Assembly (NCBI RefSeq): GCF_015207005.2
Contig: NZ_JADEXS020000001.1
Coordinates: 806,001-870,000, forward strand
Reading direction: 5' to 3'
DNA length: 64,000 nucleotides
Source: Desmonostoc muscorum LEGE 12446
GTDB taxonomy: Bacteria; Cyanobacteriota; Cyanobacteriia; Cyanobacteriales; Nostocaceae
The notes beneath the pieces were generated by a model. That model was not told the origin of the DNA. It ran no database searches and saw nothing but the letters and a program-made list of their open reading frames with translations. Below, piece after piece: positions 9,232 to 17,150 of the stretch. Position 1 is the stretch's first letter; each line of letters begins with the position of its first letter. Both the position numbers and the translations under genes were made by a program.

Positions 9232-10035
9232 TCAGCTTTCTTTTTCTCCGGAAAGGCGAAGTAATTCAGCTACAAAAGCAACGATCGCTGATACGGAAAT
9301 CAACATCACACTCAAAGCGTTAATATCAGGCTTGACTCCTGTTCTAATCCGACTAAAAATTTCCATTGGCAGGGTATTAGAACCGCTACCGGCAGTAAAA
9401 CTGGCAATCAAAAAATCATCCAAACTCAGGACAAAAGCTAACAAACAACCAGCAATAATACCAGGCATTAATTGAGGTAATAATACTTTGATAAATGCTT
9501 GGGTTGGTGTCGCGCCTAAATCTAATGCTGCTTCTTCTAAGTGAGGATCTAAATTTGTCAGTCTGGAAGAAACCACAAGTCCCACGTAGGCGAGACAAAA
9601 CACCACGTGTGCTGCAACTATTGTCCACAAACTCAAAGGTATTGCAAACGCGGCTAAACATACTAAGGTAGCCACTGCGATCGCAATATCGGGAATAATC
9701 AATGGTAGGTAAGCAACACCACGATACAAATTCTTTCCAGGAAATTGGTAACGCGCCAAACCAACCGCCATTAAGGTTCCTAGCACTGCTGAAATCCCTA
9801 CTGCACAACCAGCAACGATCAAACTATTTTGCAAAGCTGATAAAATGCGATCGTCGCTGAACAACTTGCCATACCAATCCAAGGTAAATCCTTGCCAAGT
9901 TGCACTGTAAGGCGACTGATTAAAGCTATAAAAGCCAAGTACCAGTATAGGCAGGTACATAAACACAAATATCAGTAGTGAGAAAACCGCCTGCCATGTG
10001 ACACGCGGTTTTTTGATATGTGGAGAAATATTCAC
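9232..10035 (-). CDS. ABC transporter permease, PotC-like (polyamine type)
   Basis: 267 residues with about six membrane segments, starting at GTG 10035. The N-terminal hydrophobic helix (AVFSLLIFVFMYLPILVLGFYSF) and the cytoplasmic EAA loop (LEEAALDLGATPTQAFIKVL) are those of the PotC/spermidine-putrescine subclass of the binding-protein-dependent permease family. The C-terminus LSLDDFLIASFTAG is also typical. The usual partners PotA (ATPase), PotB and PotD (binding protein) are absent on either side, so the rest of the transporter must be encoded elsewhere or the first genes have been separated by rearrangement. Substrate is inferred from the family only. Confidence 0.88.
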   Translation of the reverse strand: MNISPHIKKPRVTWQAVFSLLIFVFMYLPILVLGFYSFNQSPYSATWQGFTLDWYGKLFSDDRILSALQNSLIVAGCAVGISAVLGTLMAVGLARYQFPGKNLYRGVAYLPLIIPDIAIAVATLVCLAAFAIPLSLWTIVAAHVVFCLAYVGLVVSSRLTNLDPHLEEAALDLGATPTQAFIKVLLPQLMPGIIAGCLLAFVLSLDDFLIASFTAGSGSNTLPMEIFSRIRTGVKPDINALSVMLISVSAIVAFVAELLRLSGEKES

Positions 10036-10756
10036 GTTTATATTTGATTTTTCTTACACAGCAACATAAAATATCATATTTTATGTAAAAAGTCAACGTG
10101 CTAACTCTGTTGTCTCGCACTTTCAAGGTGAGGGAACTCCAAGAAATAAATTATCCAATATTGTGGGGTGGGCGTCTCGCCCGCCCTATAGACTGGGCGG
10201 GCAAGATGCCCACCCCACAAGAGTTAATTGGATATTTTTTTATTTGGAAGTCTCTAAGTTCAAAAATGAAAGTGGGCTGCTATAGCTAATTTACGAAAAT
10301 CTATCCTTTAAACAAGACAGTCAATCACAGAAAAATCCCACAACTAATCACGAAAAAGGAGTACACCCTACTCCCCACTCCCCATTCCCTACTCCCTTTT
10401 TCAATTAATTAACATCTGAAAATTAGCTCATTTATAGGGCTGATCTAATATTTTTAGACACTTATCAATCACTATACTATATATTACTAATTTCCCCAAA
10501 GATAATTATCAAAAATATTTAGATGAAAATCATACTTAAATTTCATCAATTTCAATATATTTACCTCTTATGGAAAGGTTAATTTATCCACTAGGGTAGA
10601 TGAAAAATATACAAGCAAGAGCATAAGATTTGGATGGGATTATTAATAAACTTAGTGACTTAAGTTACTCGTGAGTGCAGAGTGAATCAAGTATAAGCAC
10701 TACTGAAACAAGAAGAAAATACTTGTGATTCAAGTCTTATTTTTAGGAGGTTTGTA
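10036..10756. other. Intergenic region with palindrome and short repeats
   Basis: The divergent spacer between the permease and glycosyltransferase genes. It contains the long palindrome at 10151-10234, a CTACTCCCCACTCCCC repeat tract near 10370-10400, and an AT-rich stretch (10430-10740) that should carry the glycosyltransferase promoter. No gene is seen in it. Confidence 0.6.
10151..10234. repeat. Long palindromic element
   Basis: An outer pair TTATCCAAT / ATTGGATA surrounds a long inner stem, TGTGGGGTGGGC (from 10162) against GCCCACCCCACA (10208-10219), with CGCCCGCC / GGGCGGGC closing near the tip. The right side runs into TTTTTTTATTT, so in RNA it could act as a terminator on the plus strand. 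It resembles extragenic palindromes seen across Nostocales genomes. Confidence 0.75.
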
Positions 10757-11842
10757 ATGCGAATTGCTCAAGTAGCCCCATTATTGGAGAGAGTACCCCC
10801 TCCAGCTTATGGTGGTATAGAGTTAGTAGTAGGGTTACTCACCGATGAATTAGTGCGACGCGGACATGAAGTAACGTTATTTGCATCGGGAGATTCTATT
10901 AGTTTGGCAAAACTAATGTCAGTTCATCCCCATGCCTTAAGACTCGATCGCACTATCAAAGATTACGGCGTTTACGAAATGCTCGAACTAGCTTCAGTGT
11001 ATCAACGAGCAGGTGAGTTTGATATTATTCATTCTCATATGGGGTATGCGGCATTACCCTACGCGAATCTAGTCGCAACTCCCACGGTTCATACGTTGCA
11101 TGGTATTTTTACGCCTGACAACGAAAAGATGTTTACTTTTGGTAAAAAACAACCATATATCAGCATTTCGGATTCACAACGAGAACCAAGGTTAGGGCTG
11201 AACTATGTAGCAACTGTTTATAACGGAATTGATGTCAACAATTATGAATTTCACGCCCAACCAGAAAATCCGCCTTACCTAGCCTTTTTAGGTCGAATAT
11301 CGCCAGAGAAGGGAGTACACTTAGCCATAGAAATTGCCAAACAAAGTGGTTGGTGTTTGAAAATTGCAGGTAAGGTCGATGTTGTTGATGTGGAATATTT
11401 TGAAACAGAAATAAAACCACAGATTGACGGCGAACAAATTCAGTATTTAGGTGAAGCAAACCATACTGAAAAAAATGCCCTGATGGGAGGTGCAGTCGCA
11501 ACTCTATTTCCCATCACTTGGCGAGAACCGTTTGGGTTAGTAATGGTTGAGTCAATGGCTTCGGGTACGCCTGTGATTGCCATGAAATTAGGGTCTACCC
11601 AAGAGGTTATTTCCCACGGTAGAACGGGTTTCCTTTGCAATAACATTCAAGAGTGTATCAGTGCTATTGATCGAGTAACAGAGTTAGACCGTTATGCTTG
11701 TCGCCAACATGTAGAAAACCATTTTAGTATTGAACAAATGGTTGATAGCTATGAAGCAGTTTATCAACAAGTCACTGGAGAAAAATTTTCTCACAATGGG
11801 TATTTCCGCAGTTTGCTTAGTTTAGGAAACGAACGGGTTTAA
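10757..11842 (+). CDS. Glycosyltransferase family 4 protein
   Basis: 361 residues. GT-B fold retaining glycosyltransferase. The N-terminal acceptor domain begins RIAQVAPLLERVPPPAYGGI with the GG loop, then a Rossmann-like region with HSHMGYAALPYA and HTLHGIF. The C-terminal nucleotide-sugar domain shows LAFLGRISPEKGVHLAIEIA and the E-x7-E motif in REPFGLVMVESMASGTPVIA. AGGAGG stands 7 bases before the ATG, one of the strongest ribosome-binding sites in the window. It is monocistronic with no other sugar genes alongside, so donor and acceptor are unknown. The YGGIE start is typical of a cyanobacterial subgroup often found as single genes. Confidence 0.92.
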   Translation: MRIAQVAPLLERVPPPAYGGIELVVGLLTDELVRRGHEVTLFASGDSISLAKLMSVHPHALRLDRTIKDYGVYEMLELASVYQRAGEFDIIHSHMGYAALPYANLVATPTVHTLHGIFTPDNEKMFTFGKKQPYISISDSQREPRLGLNYVATVYNGIDVNNYEFHAQPENPPYLAFLGRISPEKGVHLAIEIAKQSGWCLKIAGKVDVVDVEYFETEIKPQIDGEQIQYLGEANHTEKNALMGGAVATLFPITWREPFGLVMVESMASGTPVIAMKLGSTQEVISHGRTGFLCNNIQECISAIDRVTELDRYACRQHVENHFSIEQMVDSYEAVYQQVTGEKFSHNGYFRSLLSLGNERV

Positions 11843-11908
11843 ATAAGCTAAAACACATCTAATTTGCATAACTAGATTTGATTGAACTCTTCTAATAATT
11901 TGGCATCT

Positions 11909-11936
11909 GTAGGGTAGCACAGCTGTGCTACCCTAC
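11909..11936. repeat. Perfect 28-bp palindrome, GTAGGG...CCCTAC family
   Basis: GTAGGGTAGCACAG followed by its exact complement. Identical 28 bases occur at 23316-23343 and a one-base variant lies near 57812-57838. Related palindromes with GGGGC arms occur at 27762, 52968, 57762 and 60826. Confidence 0.85.
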
Positions 11937-11974
11937 TATGGTATTTTTAAGTGAAAATTTTCAAAAGACCTCTC

Positions 11975-12367
11975 AGAGGATGTTTGAAAAGTCATGATTG
12001 ATGTATCAAATATTTTTTTACCCCTCCCTAACCCTCCCCTTATAAAGGGGAGGGAACCGGATTTTCTTGTTTCCCCCCTTTATAAGGCAGGGCTGTTTCA
12101 TTCCATTTCAAACAGGATTTGTCAAGATGGTTAGCGAGAAAATTGTAAGTAAGGGTGACGATGAGATGAACATTTAAGCATTGAAATATCAGTAAAATAG
12201 TTCATTTTCTGGGCACGCTGGTAACAAAATAACTAATTTTTAATTGCTAGAACCCTTGATTTTTAAAGCTCTTTGGGGAATGAAACAGCCCTGCTTTATA
12301 AGGGGGGACTAAGGGGGGTAACAACGCAATTAAAATCACAGTCAATCACTTTTCAAAGAATATCTCA
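11975..12367. mobile_element. MITE-like element (TTTGAAAAGT ends), interrupted by a second element
   Basis: The left end GAGGATGTTTGAAAAGT (from 11977) is matched in inverted orientation near the right end (ACTTTTCAAAGAATATC, about 12348-12364). A TCA triplet flanks both ends and may be a 3-bp target duplication. The interior contains CCCTAACCCTCCCCTTATAA and complementary C/G runs that fold back. A second copy in opposite orientation, with an expanded interior, is at 62047-62453. It has no coding capacity. This copy is split by the insertion at 12088-12293. Confidence 0.7.
12088..12293. mobile_element. Nested 206-bp non-autonomous insertion with 10-bp target duplication
   Basis: Perfect 17-bp terminal inverted repeats, CAGGGCTGTTTCATTCC (12088-12104) and its complement (12277-12293). 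They are flanked by the 10-bp direct repeat CTTTATAAGG at 12078-12087 and 12294-12303. Removing the element and one copy of the repeat restores the uninterrupted fold-back core of the host MITE. There is no open frame, so it depends on a transposase encoded elsewhere. Confidence 0.9.
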
Positions 12368-12985
12368 GGCATACTTTCTCTTTTTAGTTGCAGACTGAGT
12401 TTTTCTTGATTCTATAGTAAATTCGGGAATTTCTTGGAGTTCAGTTTCACTTAAACTATACTGTTCGCAAACCAAGCTGAGGCGATCGCCAGGAGTTTTG
12501 ACTGCGTTAACAGAATGGGTTAAATCTCCCTGAAAGTATAGTAAAGTATTAATTTGTGGCTTAATCTGTCCAAGTTGACGTTTGTGCGATCGCAGTACCA
12601 ATTCTCCGCCTTCCATACCAGCAGGTACTCGCACATACAGCACACTCACAATTATAGGCGGTTCAATGGTTTTGCAGTAAGAACGTAAGGAGCGATCGAT
12701 GTGCGGATCGACGCGAGAGCCTTCTTTTAACTGTAAAGGATTGAGGTAAAAAGCATTACAATTCGGCTGGAGAGCTAAATCGAGATATGGCTTGAAGTAG
12801 GGAAACTGCTGTTCTACGCTTGCTAATCCAGAACGCTGAAATACTAACGAAAATCCTTTAGTCGCAACAAAATCGCGGTTGAGGTTGTTGATAGCAAAAT
12901 AAGGACAAGCTTGGATTTCTCCCCATAAGTTATTTAGGTATTCGCTAGGGAAAGCGTTGGGTTGTTGTTTATACATCTGGTTCAA
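12365..12985 (-). CDS. 2-oxoglutarate/Fe(II)-dependent oxygenase family protein
   Basis: 206 residues. The double-stranded beta-helix iron site is visible: H95 and D97 in RVDPHIDRSL, distal H157 in GDLTHSVNAV, and R168 in GDRLSLV as the 2-oxoglutarate anchor. This is the prolyl-4-hydroxylase-like (P4Hc) arrangement. The N-terminal third is family-specific. The basic tail (TQSATKKRKYA) ends right at a MITE: the TGA stop (12365-12367) coincides with the element's flanking TCA, so the tail may have been altered by the insertion. The start lies 17 bases inside the DUF5615 gene, which suggests translational coupling. Substrate unknown. Confidence 0.85.
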   Translation of the reverse strand: MNQMYKQQPNAFPSEYLNNLWGEIQACPYFAINNLNRDFVATKGFSLVFQRSGLASVEQQFPYFKPYLDLALQPNCNAFYLNPLQLKEGSRVDPHIDRSLRSYCKTIEPPIIVSVLYVRVPAGMEGGELVLRSHKRQLGQIKPQINTLLYFQGDLTHSVNAVKTPGDRLSLVCEQYSLSETELQEIPEFTIESRKTQSATKKRKYA

Positions 12986-13343
12986 TAGGTTGGTATTCTT
13001 GAATCTTTCCAGCTTGAATAATCCACAACTTTACAGCGACTTCTGTTGTTTCTAATCCTTGAATTAGAGTCTCTATTGCTGCTTGCCAAAATACAAAATC
13101 AGGACGAGAGGGTAAGCGAATGATGACAATTCCTGCATAGTCAGAAGGATTATATCTTAGACGATTTCCAAACCCGCGATCGCAAGTGACTAAGCATCTA
13201 GCCTCACAGCGGCAAACATCAATTACTACCTCATCAGGTGCAGAACTCAAATCTTGCCCTGGTACTGTGGCCACATCATGCCCTGCTAAACGCAATAAAC
13301 TCACAACACGAATATCGATATTTTCATCAAGCTTTAAGTTCAC
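12969..13343 (-). CDS. DUF5615 PIN-like protein (putative toxin)
   Basis: 124 residues from GTG 13343. The Mut7-C/PIN-like fold begins with LKLDENIDIRVVSLLRLAGHDV, and conserved acidic residues D6, D37 and D55 (in LVTCDRGFGN) match the PIN nuclease metal-binding pattern. The gene follows the DUF433 gene by 8 bases. DUF433-DUF5615 pairs are widespread in cyanobacteria and are predicted toxin-antitoxin modules, with the PIN-like protein cutting RNA. Toxicity has not been shown here and is inference from the pairing. Confidence 0.88.
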   Translation of the reverse strand: MNLKLDENIDIRVVSLLRLAGHDVATVPGQDLSSAPDEVVIDVCRCEARCLVTCDRGFGNRLRYNPSDYAGIVIIRLPSRPDFVFWQAAIETLIQGLETTEVAVKLWIIQAGKIQEYQPIEPDV

Positions 13344-13351
13344 GAATTTGC

Positions 13352-13600
13352 TTACTTTTTTTCAGTTAAAGGAATTTCTACAAATACATCTCGCGCCATT
13401 TCAGCGCCATAAGCAATACAAGCAAGTACATCCTGTCTTTCTATACTAGGATATGCTTCTAAAATTTCTTCAATAGTCGTTCCATTAGCTAAATAATCCA
13501 GAATTAGCGACACCCAAATCCGATGTCCGCGAATACAAGGTTTACCAAAGCAGATATTTGGATCTATAGAAATTCGGGAAAGCAAATTATTTGTACTCAT
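13352..13600 (-). CDS. DUF433 protein (putative antitoxin)
   Basis: 82 residues. The family signature is complete: RISIDPNICFGKPCIRGHRI, then the helix-turn-helix-like part VSLILDYLANGTTIEEILEAYPSIERQDVLACIAYGAE. DUF433 proteins are winged or homeodomain-like small proteins usually encoded just before a DUF5615 gene, as here. The likely role is to bind and neutralise the partner and to autoregulate the operon. The C-terminal extension ARDVFVEIPLTEKK may be the toxin-binding part. Confidence 0.9.
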   Translation of the reverse strand: MSTNNLLSRISIDPNICFGKPCIRGHRIWVSLILDYLANGTTIEEILEAYPSIERQDVLACIAYGAEMARDVFVEIPLTEKK

Positions 13601-13634
13601 ATGTCTTTACCTGTAATAGCTTCTAAGTTTTATT

Positions 13635-14498
13635 TCATCGCCAAATCTGGTCAATCATCCGGTTGGCTTGGGAAGCATAACCACCGCCAAATAAATTGAA
13701 GTGATTCAAAATATGATACAGGTTATAAAGTGTTTTTCTCTGCTCATAGCCGGCATCTAAAGGAAAGACTTCGTTATAACCTTTGTAAAAGGCTGCTGGG
13801 AAGCCACCAAACAATTCTGTCATGGCAATATCAACTTCGCGATCGCCAAAATAAGTTGCTGGATCGAATATCACCGGTTCTCCCGACACAGTACACCCAG
13901 CATTTCCACCCCACAAATCGCCATGCACCAAAGCAGGTTGCACTTGATGATTTGCCAACAATTCCGGAATCGCCGCTAGTAACTTATCCTGTTGAGGGAA
14001 ATTACCACCGCGTCGCCTTGCTAATTGAAATTGATAACCCAGGCGATGTTTCACATAGAATTCTACCCAGTCTGCTGTCCAAGTATTGATTTGGGGTGTG
14101 GAACCAATAGTATTGTTAATTTTCCAACCAAAACCTTGATTACTGCTAGCTTTATGCATCGCCGCTAGCTGGCGTCCCATCTCTTCCCATGATTTGGTGT
14201 TACCGCTTCCCATTTCCAACCATTCAAGGACGATGTAACTAGAATTATCAGCCACACCGCAGCAAAGAGGTTTGGGAACGCGAATACTAGCTGTTACTAG
14301 CATTTCCTCTAAACCCAGCGCCTCAGCCTCAAACATTGCAACTTGGGAGGCTTGGTTGATCTTGACGAAGTAGGTTATTTCACCATTAGAGACAGCATAA
14401 CCTTGGTTGATGCATCCGCCACCAACCGATCGCCGTTGCTGACTTTGAAATTTTTCACCAGTTATTTGGCTAATATGCGCGTCGATTTGAGTCCACAT
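13635..14498 (-). CDS. Fructosamine kinase family protein
   Basis: 287 residues, normal length for the bacterial fructosamine/ketosamine-3-kinase family, which phosphorylates sugar adducts on amines so that they fall off. The aminoglycoside-kinase-like fold is shown by RRSVGGGCINQGYAV, the lysine strand TYFVKINQ, the catalytic segment LVHGDLWGGNAG and the metal-binding VIFDPATYFGDREVDIAMTELFGG. The C-terminal helix LYNLYHILNHFNLFGGGY is typical. It is 34 bases upstream of the DUF433 gene on the same strand and could be cotranscribed. Its physiological substrate in cyanobacteria is unknown. Confidence 0.92.
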   Translation of the reverse strand: MWTQIDAHISQITGEKFQSQQRRSVGGGCINQGYAVSNGEITYFVKINQASQVAMFEAEALGLEEMLVTASIRVPKPLCCGVADNSSYIVLEWLEMGSGNTKSWEEMGRQLAAMHKASSNQGFGWKINNTIGSTPQINTWTADWVEFYVKHRLGYQFQLARRRGGNFPQQDKLLAAIPELLANHQVQPALVHGDLWGGNAGCTVSGEPVIFDPATYFGDREVDIAMTELFGGFPAAFYKGYNEVFPLDAGYEQRKTLYNLYHILNHFNLFGGGYASQANRMIDQIWR

Positions 14499-14504
14499 AG
14501 TTAG

Positions 14505-14655
14505 GGGGAGTGGGGAGTGGGGAGTGGGGAGTGGGGGGGATGAGGGGGGATGAGGGGGATGAGGGAGATGAGGGAGATGAGGGAGATGAGAAGAATAACC
14601 AATGCCCTATTCCCTATTCCCTTCCCTACTCCCTACTCCCTACTCCCCACTCCCC
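14505..14655. repeat. Compound STRR array with opposed G-rich and C-rich arms
   Basis: Runs of GGGAGTGGGGAGTGGGG, then GATGAGGGGG/GATGAGGGA units, then CCCTATTCCCTATTCCC and CTACTCCCTACTCCCCACTC. The left G-rich and right C-rich arms are inverted copies, so the 150 bases can fold into a long hairpin. It fills the whole spacer between the M16 peptidase stop and the fructosamine kinase start. Confidence 0.85.
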
Positions 14656-14658
14656 AAT

Positions 14659-15948
14659 TTACGGCTTTAATATAACTACACCATAAGCATCAAAAGAAAG
14701 ATACTCTTTGGCTGCTTGCATTAAGTCAGTAGCATCTTGGTTTTCAATGCTAGCTGGGTAGTTAAATGCAGGTTCCAAATCTCCCACCAAAGATTGATAA
14801 TAGCCATATAAGCCGGCGCGATCGCTTGGTGTTTCATTACCAAAGATAAATCTGTTGGCTACTCGCCGCCGCACACGCGCAATTTCTGATTCTCTCACCA
14901 ACTCTGTATGTAGACTCTTGATGTGTTGGGCGATCGCATTTTCTACTTCTGCTAAATCTTCCACTGCACATTTAGCTGAAATATAAAATGTACCTTGCAA
15001 CTCATGGCTAATGTTGCTGACTGAAATTGAAGTAACTAATTTCCGTTCTTCTCGTAAATCTTGCACTAGTCTTGATGTTCGTCCCTGTCCCAAAATTGCT
15101 GCTAAAACATCCAGTCCATAAGTTTGTTCGAGGTGAATCATTCCTGGAACCCGCCACAGCATCACTAATCTAGCTTGTTGCAGAGTTTCATCAATAAATT
15201 CCCGACGGACTATTTCTGTAAATGGTGATTCAATCGGTAAAGACGCAATTAATCCCGTCTGTTTGTAGAGACGCGATTCATCGCGTCTATAAACTTGCAT
15301 AAAAGATTCGCTAACAGTCGCAACTAATTCTTCTACGGGCAAATTACCCACAGCTACAGCAGTAATTGACTGGGGTTGATACCAAGTAGCGTGGAAATCC
15401 CGCATTTGCTGGGATTTAAGTCCAGCAATTACTTCTTCTGGCCCCAACACCGCACGGCGATAAGGTAACCGATCAAACGCTGTTTCCATCGCCCGCCTAT
15501 AAGTGCGGCGGCGGGGATTATCTTCTGAACGTTTAATTTCTTCCAAAACTACTAATCGTTCGCGTTCAAAGGCATCATCAGGAATACTGGCATTAGATAC
15601 TACATCTATTTGTAAAGGCGCAAGCTCGGCGAAATCTTTAGGCGCAGTAGTTATATAGTAATGAGTATAGTCTTGGCTAGTAGCGGCATTAGTCACAGCA
15701 CCCCGTTCTTCAATTCGACGTTCAAACTCACCGCTAGCCAGTTGTTCTGTTCCTTTAAAAATCATATGCTCTAAAAAGTGAGCCATGCCGTTAATCGCAT
15801 CAGATTCTACAGCTGAGCCAACTTTTATCCATAAGCTGAGGTTCACCGCATCAACTGGCATCTGCTCGGCTATGATTGTCAAGCCATTAGGTAACTTATG
15901 CAAGTTTGGAGCATTTAGGCGAGGAAATTTGTTTAGAGTTGAAGTCAT
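14659..15948 (-). CDS. M16 family zinc peptidase (pitrilysin-like)
   Basis: 429 residues, M16B type. The inverted zinc motif HFLEH (H57, E60, H61) stands in INGMAHFLEHMIFKG, and the distal glutamate lies in ERERLVVLEEIKRSED. The second, inactive-type half domain follows (MRDFHATWYQPQSITAVAVG). Residues read as VYRRDESRLYKQ near position 220-230 are encoded by an intergenic-type repeat (GAGACGCGATTCATCGCGTC) lying in frame, also found outside genes at 22551-22574. It probably makes a surface loop. M16B enzymes often act as heterodimers with an adjacent paralogue; none is next to it here. Confidence 0.9.
   Translation of the reverse strand: MTSTLNKFPRLNAPNLHKLPNGLTIIAEQMPVDAVNLSLWIKVGSAVESDAINGMAHFLEHMIFKGTEQLASGEFERRIEERGAVTNAATSQDYTHYYITTAPKDFAELAPLQIDVVSNASIPDDAFERERLVVLEEIKRSEDNPRRRTYRRAMETAFDRLPYRRAVLGPEEVIAGLKSQQMRDFHATWYQPQSITAVAVGNLPVEELVATVSESFMQVYRRDESRLYKQTGLIASLPIESPFTEIVRREFIDETLQQARLVMLWRVPGMIHLEQTYGLDVLAAILGQGRTSRLVQDLREERKLVTSISVSNISHELQGTFYISAKCAVEDLAEVENAIAQHIKSLHTELVRESEIARVRRRVANRFIFGNETPSDRAGLYGYYQSLVGDLEPAFNYPASIENQDATDLMQAAKEYLSFDAYGVVILKP
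15262..15294. repeat. Intergenic-type palindrome inside the M16 peptidase gene
   Basis: TTTGTAGAGACGCGATTCAT followed by CGCGTCTATAAAC. The GAGACGCGAT/ATCGCGTC core is the same repeat as at 22551-22574, there in a spacer. Inside the gene it stays in frame. Confidence 0.8.
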
Positions 15949-16290
15949 TGCTACTTGGGTGGGGAGAGCTACGTTACTCCTTTATCTTATAAGACAAGCC
16001 AAGAAGCAAAGGGCAGGAGTCAGGACGAAAGAAGTATGAATGAAAACTTTAGTTCTGAGTATAAAGCCCAGTTGAAAAAGTCGAATTGTATCAAGACGTG
16101 CAGCACAAGATACGATGACTGAGATGAGAAGGGGATACAGACGTGATTAATCGCATGTGTAGGGAGTGGTGTACTTTAATTATGTAAGCTGATGCATTAA
16201 AGTTGCACTTTTGTTGCATCGTATCATTTTCGCTTGATTACTTATTAAACCCGACCCCACCCCGCCAAAGCTACGCTTTGTCTCCCCTCC

Positions 16291-16473
16291 CCTTGCTGAG
16301 GCTATGGTGTACACACAAGTTATCGAATGACTACCAGTCCTCGAATTACCCCACCCTAACCCTCCCCTTGTAAAGGGGAGGGAAAAAGAATCTCTTGTTT
16401 CCCCCCTTTCTAAGGGGGGACTAAGGGGGTAATTCGACTTGTCTGTACACCGTAACCTTAGCAACGGCAAGGG
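16291..16473. mobile_element. MITE-like element with GGTGTACA ends
   Basis: The left end CTATGGTGTACACACAAGT and right end ACTTGTCTGTACACCGTAA are inverted copies, extending outward through CCTTGCT-AGG-type matches. The centre has the CCCTAACCCTCCCCTTGTAA fold-back core shared with the elements at 11975, 43099 and 62047. I see no clear target duplication, and the outer limits are approximate. Confidence 0.65.
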
Positions 16474-16532
16474 ATTAAGGAATGGGGTGCAATGACCGTG
16501 AGAATCATAACTAATTATGCGGACATAATATT

Positions 16533-16742
16533 AAAGGTGCAGGTCGATGCATCAAAGGTGCAAGCCGATGCATCAAAGGTGCAGGTCGATGCATCCAAGG
16601 TGCAGGTCGATGCATCAAAGGTGCAAGCCGATGCACCTTTGATGCAAGCCACTGCATCAAAGGTGCAAGCCACTGCATCAAAGGTGCAAGCCACTGCATC
16701 AAAGGTGCAAGCCACTGCATCAAAGGTGCAGGTCGATGCGCC
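16533..16742. repeat. Ten 21-bp tandem repeats
   Basis: Ten units of the form AAAGGTGCAGGTCGATGCATC, with two main variants (GGTCGATGCATC or AGCCACTGCATC), tightly joined and without spacers. Because 21 is a multiple of three and the unit has no stop, several frames stay open, including a heptad-like KVQVDAS reading. That is not evidence for a protein. The array ends about 80 bases before the interrupted desaturase gene. Confidence 0.9.
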
Positions 16743-17150
16743 CCTAGCAACGATTGTGCTTCAATCAATAACGCTGTAAAATTATGAGTAGTAATGTTAA
16801 GAATTATAAAAAATAAGTATCAATGCCCAAGATTTCTGCTGAAAAAACTAAATCTCGTGTTGTCGTCATTGGTGCGGGAATTGGTGGACTGACTGCTGGG
16901 GCATTATTAGCCCATAGAGGTTACAGCGTTTTAATTTTAGATCAAGCGATCGCACCGGGAGGTTGTGCTTCGACATTTAAACGCCAAGGATTTACCTTTG
17001 ATGTCGGTGCAACTCAAGTTGCAGGGTTGGAACCAGGGGGAATTCACCATCGGATTTTCTCAGAATTGGAAATAGATTTACCAGAAGCCACACCTTGTGA
17101 CCCAGCTTGTGCGGTATATTTACCTGGAGAAACTACACCCATCAACGTTT

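Noticed and set aside
10098..10289. Small open frame across the palindrome
   Set aside because: Lies in the inverted repeat at 10151-10234; protein sequence is the translation of a hairpin.
16180..16470. Minus-strand frame with PLSPPLERGETRDSFSLPFT
   Set aside because: Translation of the MITE core that recurs at other sites; a frequent false annotation in Nostocales.
16492..16779. Frame encoding heptad-like KVQVDAS repeats
   Set aside because: Created by the 21-bp tandem array, whose length keeps several frames open on both strands; not evidence for a coiled-coil protein.
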